DNA of 35,400 bases from Ignavibacteria bacterium GWC2_36_12 (GTDB lineage Bacteria; Bacteroidota; Ignavibacteria; Ignavibacteriales; Ignavibacteriaceae), in the NCBI GenBank assembly GCA_001802795.1, contig MGZZ01000194.1, positions 1-35,400 of the forward strand, read 5' to 3'. The notes beneath the pieces were generated by a model that saw nothing but the letters and a program-made list of their open reading frames with translations, made no database searches and was not told where the DNA came from. The number at the start of each line of letters is the position of its first letter. Positions within the stretch are counted from its first letter, which is position 1. The position numbers and the translations under genes were made by a program. Positions 1 through 8,368 of the stretch are shown here, in pieces.

Positions 1-1
1 T

Positions 2-2248
2 GTAAAAGAGAAATTAGAAGTACTTAAGCAGGGATTACCGGAAGATGTAAAGATCACAACCGCCTATGACAGATCATCTTTGATTGAAAGAGCAATTGAT
101 ACTCTAAAAGAAAAGCTGATAGAAGAAATTATAATTGTTGCATTAATATGTATTTTATTCCTGCTTCATGCACGCAGTGCTATGGTTGCTATATTCACGC
201 TGCCAACAGCTATTCTCATGTCGTTCATCGTAATGAAGTGGCAAGGAATAAACGCAAACATAATGTCTCTTGGTGGAATTGCAATTGCAATTGGGGCTAT
301 GGTTGATGCCGCAATCATCATGATTGAAAATGCTCATAAACATATAGAGCATGACAATTTGAAACCTCCGGAAGAGCGAAAAGACAGATGGAAACTCATA
401 ACGGAAGCAGCAAAAGAAGTTGGACCCTCTCTCTTTTATTCACTTTTGGTCATTACAGTTTCATTCATACCTGTATTTACACTTGAAGCACAGGAAGGAA
501 GATTGTTCAAACCATTGGCATTTACAAAAACTTATTCAATGGCGGCGGCTGCAATTTTATCAATTACAATAGTTCCAATCTTAATGGGATATTGGATTCG
601 CGGAAGAATACTCCCGGAAGAAAAAAACCCTATAAACAAATTCCTGATTAAAATATATCATCCTGTAGTTGATTTTGTTCTAAAGTATAAAAAAACAGTT
701 TTATTGGGTGTACTGATTATCTTAGGCTTAACCCTCATTCCTTACAGCAAGATTGGCTCGGAGTTTATGCCTCCATTGTATGAAGGTGACCTTCTTTATA
801 TGCCTACAACAATGCCGGGTATGTCAATTACAAAAGCACGTGAGCTACTACAGCAAACAGATAAAATAATCCGCAAGTTTCCCGAAGTTCATCATGTCCT
901 TGGAAAAATCGGAAGAGCAGAAACTGCTACCGATCCCGCTGGTCTTGATATGATTGAAACTACAATAATGTTAAAACCTGAAGAAGAGTGGCGTCCCGGA
1001 ATGACTGTAGAAAAACTAATTGATGAAATGGATCGTGCTATTCAATTTCCTGGATTAACAAATGCCTGGACCATGCCAATTAAAACCAGAACTGATATGC
1101 TAAGCACAGGGATAAAAACTCCTGTGGGAATAAAAATATCTGGTCCCGACTTGCAAGTGTTGGAAAATATTGGAAGAGAAGTTGAATCAGTTATGCGAAC
1201 AGTGCCGGGAACCTTAAGTGCATTTGCCGAAAGAGCAGTCGGTGGAAACTATTTTGATATTGAAATTGACAGGCTGGAAGCCGCCCGCTACGGTTTGTTG
1301 ATTGATGATGTTCAAAAAGTCATTCAAACTGCGATGGGAGGAATGAGTGTAACCAACACAGTTGAAGGTCTTGAACGTTATTCAGTAAATCTTAGATACA
1401 GCCGTGAGCTGCGGGATAATATTGAAGCTTTAAAGCGTGTTTTGATCTCAACGCCGACTGGTGAGCAAATACCAATTGGACAAATAGCTAAGTTCGAAAC
1501 GAAAAAAGGTCCGATGGTTATCCGCAGCGAAGATACAAGACCTAATGCCTGGGTTTATATAGATATCAAAGATATAGATGTAGGAACTTATGTAAAGAAT
1601 GCTCAAAGTATAGTTGCTGAAAAAATAAAGCTGCCTGCCGGTTACAATATAGTTTGGAGCGGTCAGTATGAATATATGCAGCGTGCACAAGAAAGATTGA
1701 TGTATGTAATTCCGATGACGTTGTTCATCATCTTTGTTATAATATTTCTTAATACCCGCTCACTTATAAAAGTAGCAATTGTATTTCTTGCGGTGCCTTT
1801 CTCACTCGTTGGCGCTTTCTGGTTTCTTTACATTCTCGGATACAACACAAGCATTGCAGTTTGGGTTGGTATCATTGCTCTCGCAGGTCTCGATGCTGAA
1901 ACCGGAGTTGTAATGCTTCTTTATCTCGATGTTGCATTGAAAGAATGGAAAGACAAAGGATTGATGCGTGGTCTTAGAGATTTAAAAGATGCAATACATC
2001 ATGGCGCTGTAAAACGTGTTCGCCCAAAAATTATGACTGCATCTGTAATCATTGCAGGACTTCTCCCCATAATGTGGAGTACAGGTACAGGCGCAGATGT
2101 AATGAAACGTATTGCCGCTCCAATGGTCGGCGGTGTTATTACTTCTGTAATGATGGAATTAGCTGTGTACCCGGTTATCTACTATCTGTGGAGATCGTGG
2201 GAAATGAAAAAGCAAGCAAAAGCGGAAGGAAGGCTTTTGGAATCATAA
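2..2248 (+). CDS. cusA: Heavy-metal efflux RND transporter, CusA/CzcA type (5' partial, begins before the window)
   Basis: Frame of ORF 80..2248 is open back to base 2 (VKEKLEVLKQGLPEDVKITTAYDRSSLIERAIDTLKEKL), matching the CusA 'YDRSxLIxRAI' region; RND membrane segments (MVDAAIIMIENAHKH, AGLDAETGVVMLLYLD). Confidence 0.95.
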   Translation, partial: VKEKLEVLKQGLPEDVKITTAYDRSSLIERAIDTLKEKLIEEIIIVALICILFLLHARSAMVAIFTLPTAILMSFIVMKWQGINANIMSLGGIAIAIGAMVDAAIIMIENAHKHIEHDNLKPPEERKDRWKLITEAAKEVGPSLFYSLLVITVSFIPVFTLEAQEGRLFKPLAFTKTYSMAAAAILSITIVPILMGYWIRGRILPEEKNPINKFLIKIYHPVVDFVLKYKKTVLLGVLIILGLTLIPYSKIGSEFMPPLYEGDLLYMPTTMPGMSITKARELLQQTDKIIRKFPEVHHVLGKIGRAETATDPAGLDMIETTIMLKPEEEWRPGMTVEKLIDEMDRAIQFPGLTNAWTMPIKTRTDMLSTGIKTPVGIKISGPDLQVLENIGREVESVMRTVPGTLSAFAERAVGGNYFDIEIDRLEAARYGLLIDDVQKVIQTAMGGMSVTNTVEGLERYSVNLRYSRELRDNIEALKRVLISTPTGEQIPIGQIAKFETKKGPMVIRSEDTRPNAWVYIDIKDIDVGTYVKNAQSIVAEKIKLPAGYNIVWSGQYEYMQRAQERLMYVIPMTLFIIFVIIFLNTRSLIKVAIVFLAVPFSLVGAFWFLYILGYNTSIAVWVGIIALAGLDAETGVVMLLYLDVALKEWKDKGLMRGLRDLKDAIHHGAVKRVRPKIMTASVIIAGLLPIMWSTGTGADVMKRIAAPMVGGVITSVMMELAVYPVIYYLWRSWEMKKQAKAEGRLLES

Positions 2249-2295
2249 TTCAAAAAATTAATTCAATTTATTTAACACACTGAAAGGAATCTGTT

Positions 2296-2652
2296 ATGAA
2301 ATCAATTAAATGCTTTTCGTTTCTTTTAATCGTCTTTCTTTTTTCTGCCGGCTTTGCGTTTGCTCAGGATTCAAGGCAGCAAAAACATTCTCATAATCAC
2401 AATATGGAAATGAAGAAAGACAAATCTGATACATCAATGAAACAAGATACCTCAATTGTAAGAGAAGGTGTAATTGATCTTCAGGAAATTGATAAAAACA
2501 AAGATGGCAAAGTTTACCAGGATACGATGGACTGGAATGTTATTTCCGACGAACCGGGGAAATGTCCTTTATGCGATATGAAGCTGAAAGAGGTTTCTCA
2601 TGATCAGGCAAAAGAAAATCTTATTAAACATGATTTTAAAGTGAAAGAATAA
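2296..2652 (+). CDS. Exported protein with C-terminal heavy-metal-binding (HMBD/YHS-like) motif
   Basis: Signal peptide, His/Met-rich linker (KHSHNHNMEMKKD), then 'VISDEPGKCPLCDMKLKEVS' resembling 'SDxPGKCPxCGMxL'. Confidence 0.75.
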   Translation: MKSIKCFSFLLIVFLFSAGFAFAQDSRQQKHSHNHNMEMKKDKSDTSMKQDTSIVREGVIDLQEIDKNKDGKVYQDTMDWNVISDEPGKCPLCDMKLKEVSHDQAKENLIKHDFKVKE

Positions 2653-2662
2653 TGGTGATAAT

Positions 2663-3364
2663 ATGACAACGATTAATTACTGCCCGAATTGCGGCAGCAA
2701 AATAAACAACGAAGTTAAATTCTGCCCGGAATGTGGAAACAAACTTAATCCGCAGATTGCATTTCAAGCAAGAACCAATTCCGTTATAAAAGGAAATAAT
2801 AAGAGAGAAAAAGTGCTTAAGAAAAAGAATCATAAATCAAGCAGAAAGGGACTGTATGCTAGTTTAGCCGTTGTTCTTTTTACCGCTGCAATAATCTTTT
2901 ATGTCAATGCAAAACCATCAAAAGAAGGAGCTATAATTAAAGAACAGCCAAAAGTCAGTGGAAATGTAAATTATCCTTCAGTTCGTTTCGATCATTCCTA
3001 CTCAATAGCTTATGCAAAGAATGGAAAAGTGATCATCCCTCTTGATGTAGTTAAAGAAAAGAAATTCGTAAAGTTTGATTACATAGGTGCATATTCAACT
3101 ATTCCATTATTAGCTTACCTAACAGAGGATGGAAAAGTTGTAACTGCAATTAGTATTTGTGAGCCTTGCGATTCAAAAGATTTTCATATTCAGGGGAGTA
3201 ACCTGATTTGTAATTCATGCGGCACAACCTGGGATTTGAATAATCTCGATGCAATCAGCGGATCGTGTGGTAAATATCCGCCTGACCCTATCCAAAGCAG
3301 AGTCGTTGGGAATGAAATCCAGATTGATGAGTATTTAGTAACCGGCTGGACAAGAAGAGTATGA
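2663..3364 (+). CDS. Zinc-ribbon, membrane-anchored DUF2318-like protein
   Basis: N-terminal CPNCGSKIN...CPECGNKL zinc ribbon, one TM segment, C-terminal 'ISICEPCDSKDFHIQGSNLICNSCGTTWDLNNLDAISGSCGKYPPDPI' of DUF2318 type. Confidence 0.75.
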   Translation: MTTINYCPNCGSKINNEVKFCPECGNKLNPQIAFQARTNSVIKGNNKREKVLKKKNHKSSRKGLYASLAVVLFTAAIIFYVNAKPSKEGAIIKEQPKVSGNVNYPSVRFDHSYSIAYAKNGKVIIPLDVVKEKKFVKFDYIGAYSTIPLLAYLTEDGKVVTAISICEPCDSKDFHIQGSNLICNSCGTTWDLNNLDAISGSCGKYPPDPIQSRVVGNEIQIDEYLVTGWTRRV

Positions 3365-3402
3365 ATGGAAAATGGAAAACAGTAAATGGAAGATGGAAAA
3401 TG

Positions 3403-3423
3403 CCTGCCTGCCGGCAAGGCAGG
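3403..3423. repeat. CCTGCCTGCC...GGCAGG palindromic element
   Basis: CCTGCCTGCCGGCAAGGCAGG in the intergenic gap after the DUF2318-like gene. Confidence 0.6.
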
Positions 3424-3644
3424 GATGATGTATGAATTTAAAAATTGAAAGATTACAAAATTGCAAGATTGTTTAGAAGAAAAAATTCTGACAGTGGTTT
3501 TTTACTTTTGAATTTTGATTTTTGACTTCAGCAACTGAATGACTATGAATACAACGAATAATTATCGAATGACTACAAAGAACTATTGAATAACAATTGG
3601 ATGGCAATAACAAATTTTACCAATGATCAATAAAGAAATAACCA

Positions 3645-4823
3645 ATGAAACTATACAACATATCTTTGCAAAGCTTAAGAAGAAGAAAAGCTAAAACGTT
3701 TTTCCTTATAATAGGACTTATCCTGTCTGTTGCTTCTGTCGTTACTCTGCTTACAGTTAGCAAAAATGTTAATCAAAGTATCGCTGCAAATCTTGATGAA
3801 TTCGGAGCGAATATAATAATTACTCCCAAAACTGATGACATTTCTATCAATTACGCAGGGATGTCAATCAACAATGTTTCTTACAATAATAATGAACTGC
3901 ATACAAATGATGTTGAAAAGATTAGAACAATTAAGAACAAGGATAATATCAGCATTGTGGCTCCAAAGCTTCTTTCTGTTGAAATAATTAATCCCGCAAA
4001 CGGGACAGGTGATAAGAATGTTCTTATTACAGGGGTACGATTTAACGATGAAATTAGATTGAAAAAGTGGTGGAATGTAACCGGAAAAATTCCTTCTAAA
4101 GGTAATGAGGTTCTGATTGGCTCCGAAGTAAAAAAGAAATTGGGATTAAAACTGAATGAGTGGCTGAAAATCAGGGATAATGATTTTATTGTTTCCGGTA
4201 TTCTTGATGCAACAGGTTCCCAGGAAGATGTGATGATCTTTATGGATTTAAATGAATCTCAAAAACTCCTTGATAAGAAAGATAAAGTTAGTCTTATAGA
4301 AGTTGCTGCTTTATGCTACGATTGCCCTATTGAAGAGATAGTACAACAAACTTCATCTGTATTGCCGGGAGCGAATGTTACCCCAATTAAACAGACAATT
4401 GAATCAAAAATGACCGCAATGCATCGCTTTGAACATTTCTCATTCGGAATATCTGCAGTTATACTGATCATCAGCATGCTTATAGTCTTCACAAATGTTA
4501 ATGCATCAGTTACGGAAAGAACAAAGGAGATCGGGATTTTTCTTGCGGTAGGATTTAGAAAATCACACGTAATGCAGATAATTCTTTTTGAAGTTATAAC
4601 AGCCAGCTTATTAGCAGCATTGATCGGTTATGTAATTGGCTTTCTAGCATCAAGGTTTATTATTCCTGTATTAACTATGGATGAAAGTACCAGGATAGTT
4701 TACGATTATAGTTTGATGATTTTTTCTGTAGGATTTTCTCTTGCTGTTGGATTTATTGCAAGCATTTATCCTGCAGTAAAAGCGACAAGACTTGATCCAA
4801 CAACTGCATTCAGATCATTATAG
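3645..4823 (+). CDS. ABC transporter permease, MacB/FtsX-like
   Basis: N-terminal TM, MacB-PCD-like periplasmic region, C-terminal FtsX domain (VTERTKEIGIFLAVGFRKSHVMQIILFE...YPAVKATRLDPTTAFRSL). Confidence 0.88.
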   Translation: MKLYNISLQSLRRRKAKTFFLIIGLILSVASVVTLLTVSKNVNQSIAANLDEFGANIIITPKTDDISINYAGMSINNVSYNNNELHTNDVEKIRTIKNKDNISIVAPKLLSVEIINPANGTGDKNVLITGVRFNDEIRLKKWWNVTGKIPSKGNEVLIGSEVKKKLGLKLNEWLKIRDNDFIVSGILDATGSQEDVMIFMDLNESQKLLDKKDKVSLIEVAALCYDCPIEEIVQQTSSVLPGANVTPIKQTIESKMTAMHRFEHFSFGISAVILIISMLIVFTNVNASVTERTKEIGIFLAVGFRKSHVMQIILFEVITASLLAALIGYVIGFLASRFIIPVLTMDESTRIVYDYSLMIFSVGFSLAVGFIASIYPAVKATRLDPTTAFRSL

Positions 4824-4840
4824 AAGTTGAGGCAAATAAA

Positions 4841-5509
4841 ATGAGTTTAATAGAAATAAATAATCTTACAAAGAAATATAAATCTGCAAATGAATCAGTT
4901 CTTGCTGTAAATGATATTTCTCTCTCAATAGGACAAAATGAATTTGTTACCCTGTTAGGGCAATCAGGTTCCGGTAAAAGCACTTTGCTTACAATGCTCG
5001 GCGGTTTGGCAGAACCTACATCAGGTAATATTGTTGTTGATGGAATAAATATTTATGAATTGCCTTCTAAAAGCATTGCCGATTACAGAAGAGAATATAT
5101 CGGATTTGTTTTCCAATCATTTCAATTAATCCCCTACTTAACTGTTGAAGAAAATATATTTCTTCCGCTATCCATTTCAGACCTAACAAACCCGGAGCAA
5201 AAGCAATTAGTTAATCAGATTCTTGAGAAAGTTCATTTGGAGAAGAAAGGAAAAAGATTGATTAATGAATTAAGCGGCGGTGAACAACAAAGAGTTGCAA
5301 TTGCCCGTGCTTTGGTTAACGACCCTTTAATTATTCTTGCTGATGAACCAACCGGGAATCTCGACAGCAAAACCAGCGAAGAGATTATGAAAATATTTTG
5401 TGAGTTTAATGATGCGGAAAAAACAATCGTAATGGTCACACATAATACAGGTTTCAAAAAATATTCACATAGAAGCATTGAACTTTCTGATGGGAGGTTA
5501 ATCAATTGA
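4841..5509 (+). CDS. ABC transporter ATP-binding protein, LolD/MacB-like
   Basis: Walker A GQSGSGKST, signature LSGGEQQRVAIARAL, Walker B LIILADEPTGNLDS. Confidence 0.95.
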   Translation: MSLIEINNLTKKYKSANESVLAVNDISLSIGQNEFVTLLGQSGSGKSTLLTMLGGLAEPTSGNIVVDGINIYELPSKSIADYRREYIGFVFQSFQLIPYLTVEENIFLPLSISDLTNPEQKQLVNQILEKVHLEKKGKRLINELSGGEQQRVAIARALVNDPLIILADEPTGNLDSKTSEEIMKIFCEFNDAEKTIVMVTHNTGFKKYSHRSIELSDGRLIN

Positions 5510-5709
5510 GAAAAACAAAGGAAAACAAAGAACAATTAATCAGAGACCCGGTCTGCGGAATGTGGATTGAGCCGGACGATGCCGCAGATATAATGCTGTA
5601 TGAAGATAAGATATTCTATTTCTGTGCACCGGGATGCAAAAAAGCTTTTGAAAAAGAACCGGAAAAATTTATTAAAGTAAATCAGGAAGAACTCTCAACA
5701 GAGAAATAA
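5506..5709 (+). CDS. YHS domain protein
   Basis: DPVCGMWIEPDDAADIMLYEDKIFYFCAPGCKKAFEKEPEKFI; overlaps the ATPase stop by 4 nt. Confidence 0.88.
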   Translation: MRKTKENKEQLIRDPVCGMWIEPDDAADIMLYEDKIFYFCAPGCKKAFEKEPEKFIKVNQEELSTEK

Positions 5710-5710
5710 C

Positions 5711-5980
5711 ATGAAAAGAATAACAGCTTATGTTAATACAACCCGCATACATTGGCTTGTTGAAGAATTGCAGACTAAAGGTATAAATGAAATTATGGTA
5801 TCTGAATTTTTCAGACCGAATTCTCAAATATCAAAGTTTGAATTCTTTTGTGAAGAAAAAGATCTGAAGGAAGTAGAGAAAATAGTACATAAAATCGGTA
5901 CTTGTGGTAACCCGGCAGATCATCTTATCGAAGTGAAAGAAGATGAAGGAAAAACAAAAAGTATTTTCCCGTTTGTTTAG
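5711..5980 (+). CDS. Small PII-like/DUF3240-like protein
   Basis: MKRITAYVNTTRIHWLVEELQTKGI...LKEVEKIVHKIGTCGNPADHLIEV resembles a ferredoxin-like PII fold; directly follows the YHS gene. Confidence 0.5.
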   Translation: MKRITAYVNTTRIHWLVEELQTKGINEIMVSEFFRPNSQISKFEFFCEEKDLKEVEKIVHKIGTCGNPADHLIEVKEDEGKTKSIFPFV

Positions 5981-6162
5981 TTTTATTTTAAGAGAATTCA
6001 AAAATTGACTAAAAATATAATAAAACAATTTCCATCAAATAATAAATTTGGAGGAATCGGCAAAAGAATCGAGGAAGCAGTAGAAAATCAGCTTATTAAA
6101 TTCCTAAATACAAAAAGTATTGGAATTAATTAATAGAATTCTTAAAAAAAGGAGTTAAATCT

Positions 6163-7431
6163 ATGAAAACGTTTAGGGAAATCATCGGAAAAATCAATCT
6201 TGCTTTGTTCATTTTTATTTTAGCAATTGTTTTGTTCAGTGAAAATGTAAATGCAACAAGCCAGTGGGCACGTAAATTCGGAATGTCCTGCAGCAGCTGC
6301 CATACAATTTTCCCAAGATTAAATTCTTTCGGCGAAGAATTTTTAAAGAATGGTTATCAGTTAGTAAGCACATATAAAAAGAATTGGGAAGATGCTTACC
6401 CGGTGGATGCAGGCGGAGTTCTTTTAGATGATGTAACAAACCTGTTCGGAGTCAGATTGAATATGACACCTTTTATGCTTGAAACTAATTCGTTACAGAA
6501 AGATTCTTTATCTGGTAAAACGACCCGTTTTACATTCGGAAATGCTCTTTGGGCTCAACTGTTTGTGGCGGGTTCAATTTACAAGGATATTTCTTTTTTC
6601 TCTGAGCTTGAATATTCAAAAAGCAGTTTCAAATTCAACTGGTTCTATTTTAATTTTACAAATTTATTCGGATCAGAAGCATTAAATTTTCAGGTTGGAA
6701 GTATCTCACCTCTCGAATATGCTTCATACCCGAACAGACTTCCTACCCTGCCAAATCTCAAAGGAGAAGTGATGCTTATTAAATCATCAAACGGTAAAGG
6801 GGAAGAGTCTGTTGATATGTCCTCTGCAAGACCCGGGATTCAGTACTTTGGGAGAAATGAATGGGCGACCTTATATGCAGGAATATCACCGGGAACTACT
6901 GCAAGGGAAGTTAACCAGTTCCTGAATTTGTGGGGAGGACTTGTTCTTAAACTGCCGGAAAGTGTTAGTAGAGATTTGGGTGGAAGTACGGCTACAATCC
7001 ATTACTATAGAGGAACCGATACTAAAGGTACAGGAACTCCTACTCAAATTGAAAATGAATTCTCAAGAATTAGTCCCCAGGTTAATATAAGATGGAGAGA
7101 TCTTGATTTTCAGGCAGCTTACGTAATGGGAACAGACGACAACTGGTTGCTTGTTCAAAATCCGGCAGCAGATTTTCAGTTTAACGGATTTACTTTTGAA
7201 GCGGGTTACTTATTAAGCCCATCCTGGCATGTAGCTTGTCATTACGATAACTTTAATTCCGATGAAATAAACGGAGTAAAGGTTTTTGATTTTCAGAGAA
7301 TCGTACCTGCTTTTACTTATATAATAAATGAGAATATAAGATTTTCCGTTTATTACGAAGCCGACTTGACAGATAAGCCATCTGAGGATAAAGTAAACAA
7401 AGCATATTTAAACGTAAGAACAATGTTTTAA
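6163..7431 (+). CDS. Exported protein with one CXXCH heme motif followed by a predicted outer-membrane beta-barrel
   Basis: Signal peptide, 'SQWARKFGMSCSSCHTIFPRLNSFGEEFLKNGYQ', then ~350 aa with alternating amphipathic strands and C-terminal ...YLNVRTMF (terminal Phe). Confidence 0.7.
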   Translation: MKTFREIIGKINLALFIFILAIVLFSENVNATSQWARKFGMSCSSCHTIFPRLNSFGEEFLKNGYQLVSTYKKNWEDAYPVDAGGVLLDDVTNLFGVRLNMTPFMLETNSLQKDSLSGKTTRFTFGNALWAQLFVAGSIYKDISFFSELEYSKSSFKFNWFYFNFTNLFGSEALNFQVGSISPLEYASYPNRLPTLPNLKGEVMLIKSSNGKGEESVDMSSARPGIQYFGRNEWATLYAGISPGTTAREVNQFLNLWGGLVLKLPESVSRDLGGSTATIHYYRGTDTKGTGTPTQIENEFSRISPQVNIRWRDLDFQAAYVMGTDDNWLLVQNPAADFQFNGFTFEAGYLLSPSWHVACHYDNFNSDEINGVKVFDFQRIVPAFTYIINENIRFSVYYEADLTDKPSEDKVNKAYLNVRTMF

Positions 7432-7441
7432 TTCAAATCGG

Positions 7442-7469
7442 GAAAGGGATGATTTAATTCATCCCTTTC
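7442..7469 (+). terminator. Probable intrinsic terminator after the 6163..7431 gene
   Basis: Perfect 11-bp stem GAAAGGGATGA-tttaat-TCATCCCTTTC, followed by an A/T-rich stretch. Confidence 0.65.
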
Positions 7470-7483
7470 ATAAAAATATTTAG

Positions 7484-7861
7484 GTGATAAAAATGAAAAA
7501 CATAATCTCATTCTTTTTTTTGATAAGCTTCATTGGTATTGTATATGGTTTTACAAATTTAGATTCCCAGGATGATGATCCCGCAGGCAAACAGATTTTT
7601 GTGGATAGTAAATGCGTAAGCTGCCACTCTATTGAAGCTGTAGGTTTAACAACAAAATCAAAAAAGAAAAATATACCGGATCTTTCTGATGTTGGAACCA
7701 GGCACAACGCTGATTTTATTATGAAGTTCGTTACAAAGCAAGAAACACTAAATGATGCCCAGCATCCCATGGCTTTTAAAGGTTCAGATGAAGAACTGCT
7801 GACTCTTGCAAAATGGCTCGAATCGCTTAAAGTAAGCGAAGAAGAAAAAAAGGTAGAATGA
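7484..7861 (+). CDS. Mono-heme c-type cytochrome
   Basis: Signal sequence, 'GKQIFVDSKCVSCHSIEAVG', C-terminal Met ligand region (AQHPMAFKGSDEELLTLAKWLESL). Confidence 0.85.
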   Translation: MIKMKNIISFFFLISFIGIVYGFTNLDSQDDDPAGKQIFVDSKCVSCHSIEAVGLTTKSKKKNIPDLSDVGTRHNADFIMKFVTKQETLNDAQHPMAFKGSDEELLTLAKWLESLKVSEEEKKVE

Positions 7862-7897
7862 TTTAATTCCAATCACAATCAAACAGGGAGTAAGAAA

Positions 7898-8362
7898 ATG
7901 AAAGCGTTAAAGATAATTTCGTTATCGTTTACAGTATTAATTTTATTAGCATTCTCTTCAAATCTGTATGCACAGCATGAACATGGAACTCAACATGGTC
8001 AGCAGCAAGGACAAATGAACATGCAAATGAACCAGATGCAGAACATGATGAACAGGATGAATGATATCTCTACCCGTATGAACGATATGATGCAGCAGCA
8101 TCAGAATATGGAAATGCATCGGCAGCATAGTATACATAATGATATGATGCCTATGATGAACTCGATGAATCAAATGTCTGAGCAAATGAAAAATATGACA
8201 CAGCATATGCAAAATATGATGGGGAATGAAGAGATGATGAACAACCAGGAATTCCAGGACAGGATGAACGACATGATGGATAACATGGATGAGATGATGG
8301 ATAACTTTGATGATATGATGAATAATATGGAAGAGACCCAGAAACTAATGGAAGAAAAGTAA
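7898..8362 (+). CDS. Exported extremely Met-rich (Met/His/Asn/Gln/Asp) protein, putative metal-binding
   Basis: Signal peptide ending ...NLYAQ; 36 Met in 154 residues by manual count, with a His-rich N-terminal part. Confidence 0.8.
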   Translation: MKALKIISLSFTVLILLAFSSNLYAQHEHGTQHGQQQGQMNMQMNQMQNMMNRMNDISTRMNDMMQQHQNMEMHRQHSIHNDMMPMMNSMNQMSEQMKNMTQHMQNMMGNEEMMNNQEFQDRMNDMMDNMDEMMDNFDDMMNNMEETQKLMEEK

Positions 8363-8368
8363 TTAAAG

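Noticed and set aside
155-352. Minus-strand ORF opposite cusA (and similar antisense ORFs such as 1448..1690, 11518..11760, 15922..16245, 32334..32687)
   Set aside because: They lie antisense within confident genes and have no recognisable motifs.
2074-2283. Plus-strand 69-aa ORF overlapping the cusA 3' end
   Set aside because: Out-of-frame overlap of a strong RND gene; composition not protein-like.
6005-6133. Possible TTG-start 42-aa ORF (LTKNIIKQFPSNNKFGGIGKRIEEAVENQLIKFLNTKSIGIN)
   Set aside because: No recognisable family and no clear ribosome-binding site; may be a fragment, so not called.
7958-8212. His-rich minus-strand ORF MHMLCHIFHLLRHLIHRVHHRHHIIM
   Set aside because: Mirror image of the ATG-rich Met codons of the plus-strand Met-rich gene; an artefact of reverse-complementing ATG to CAT.
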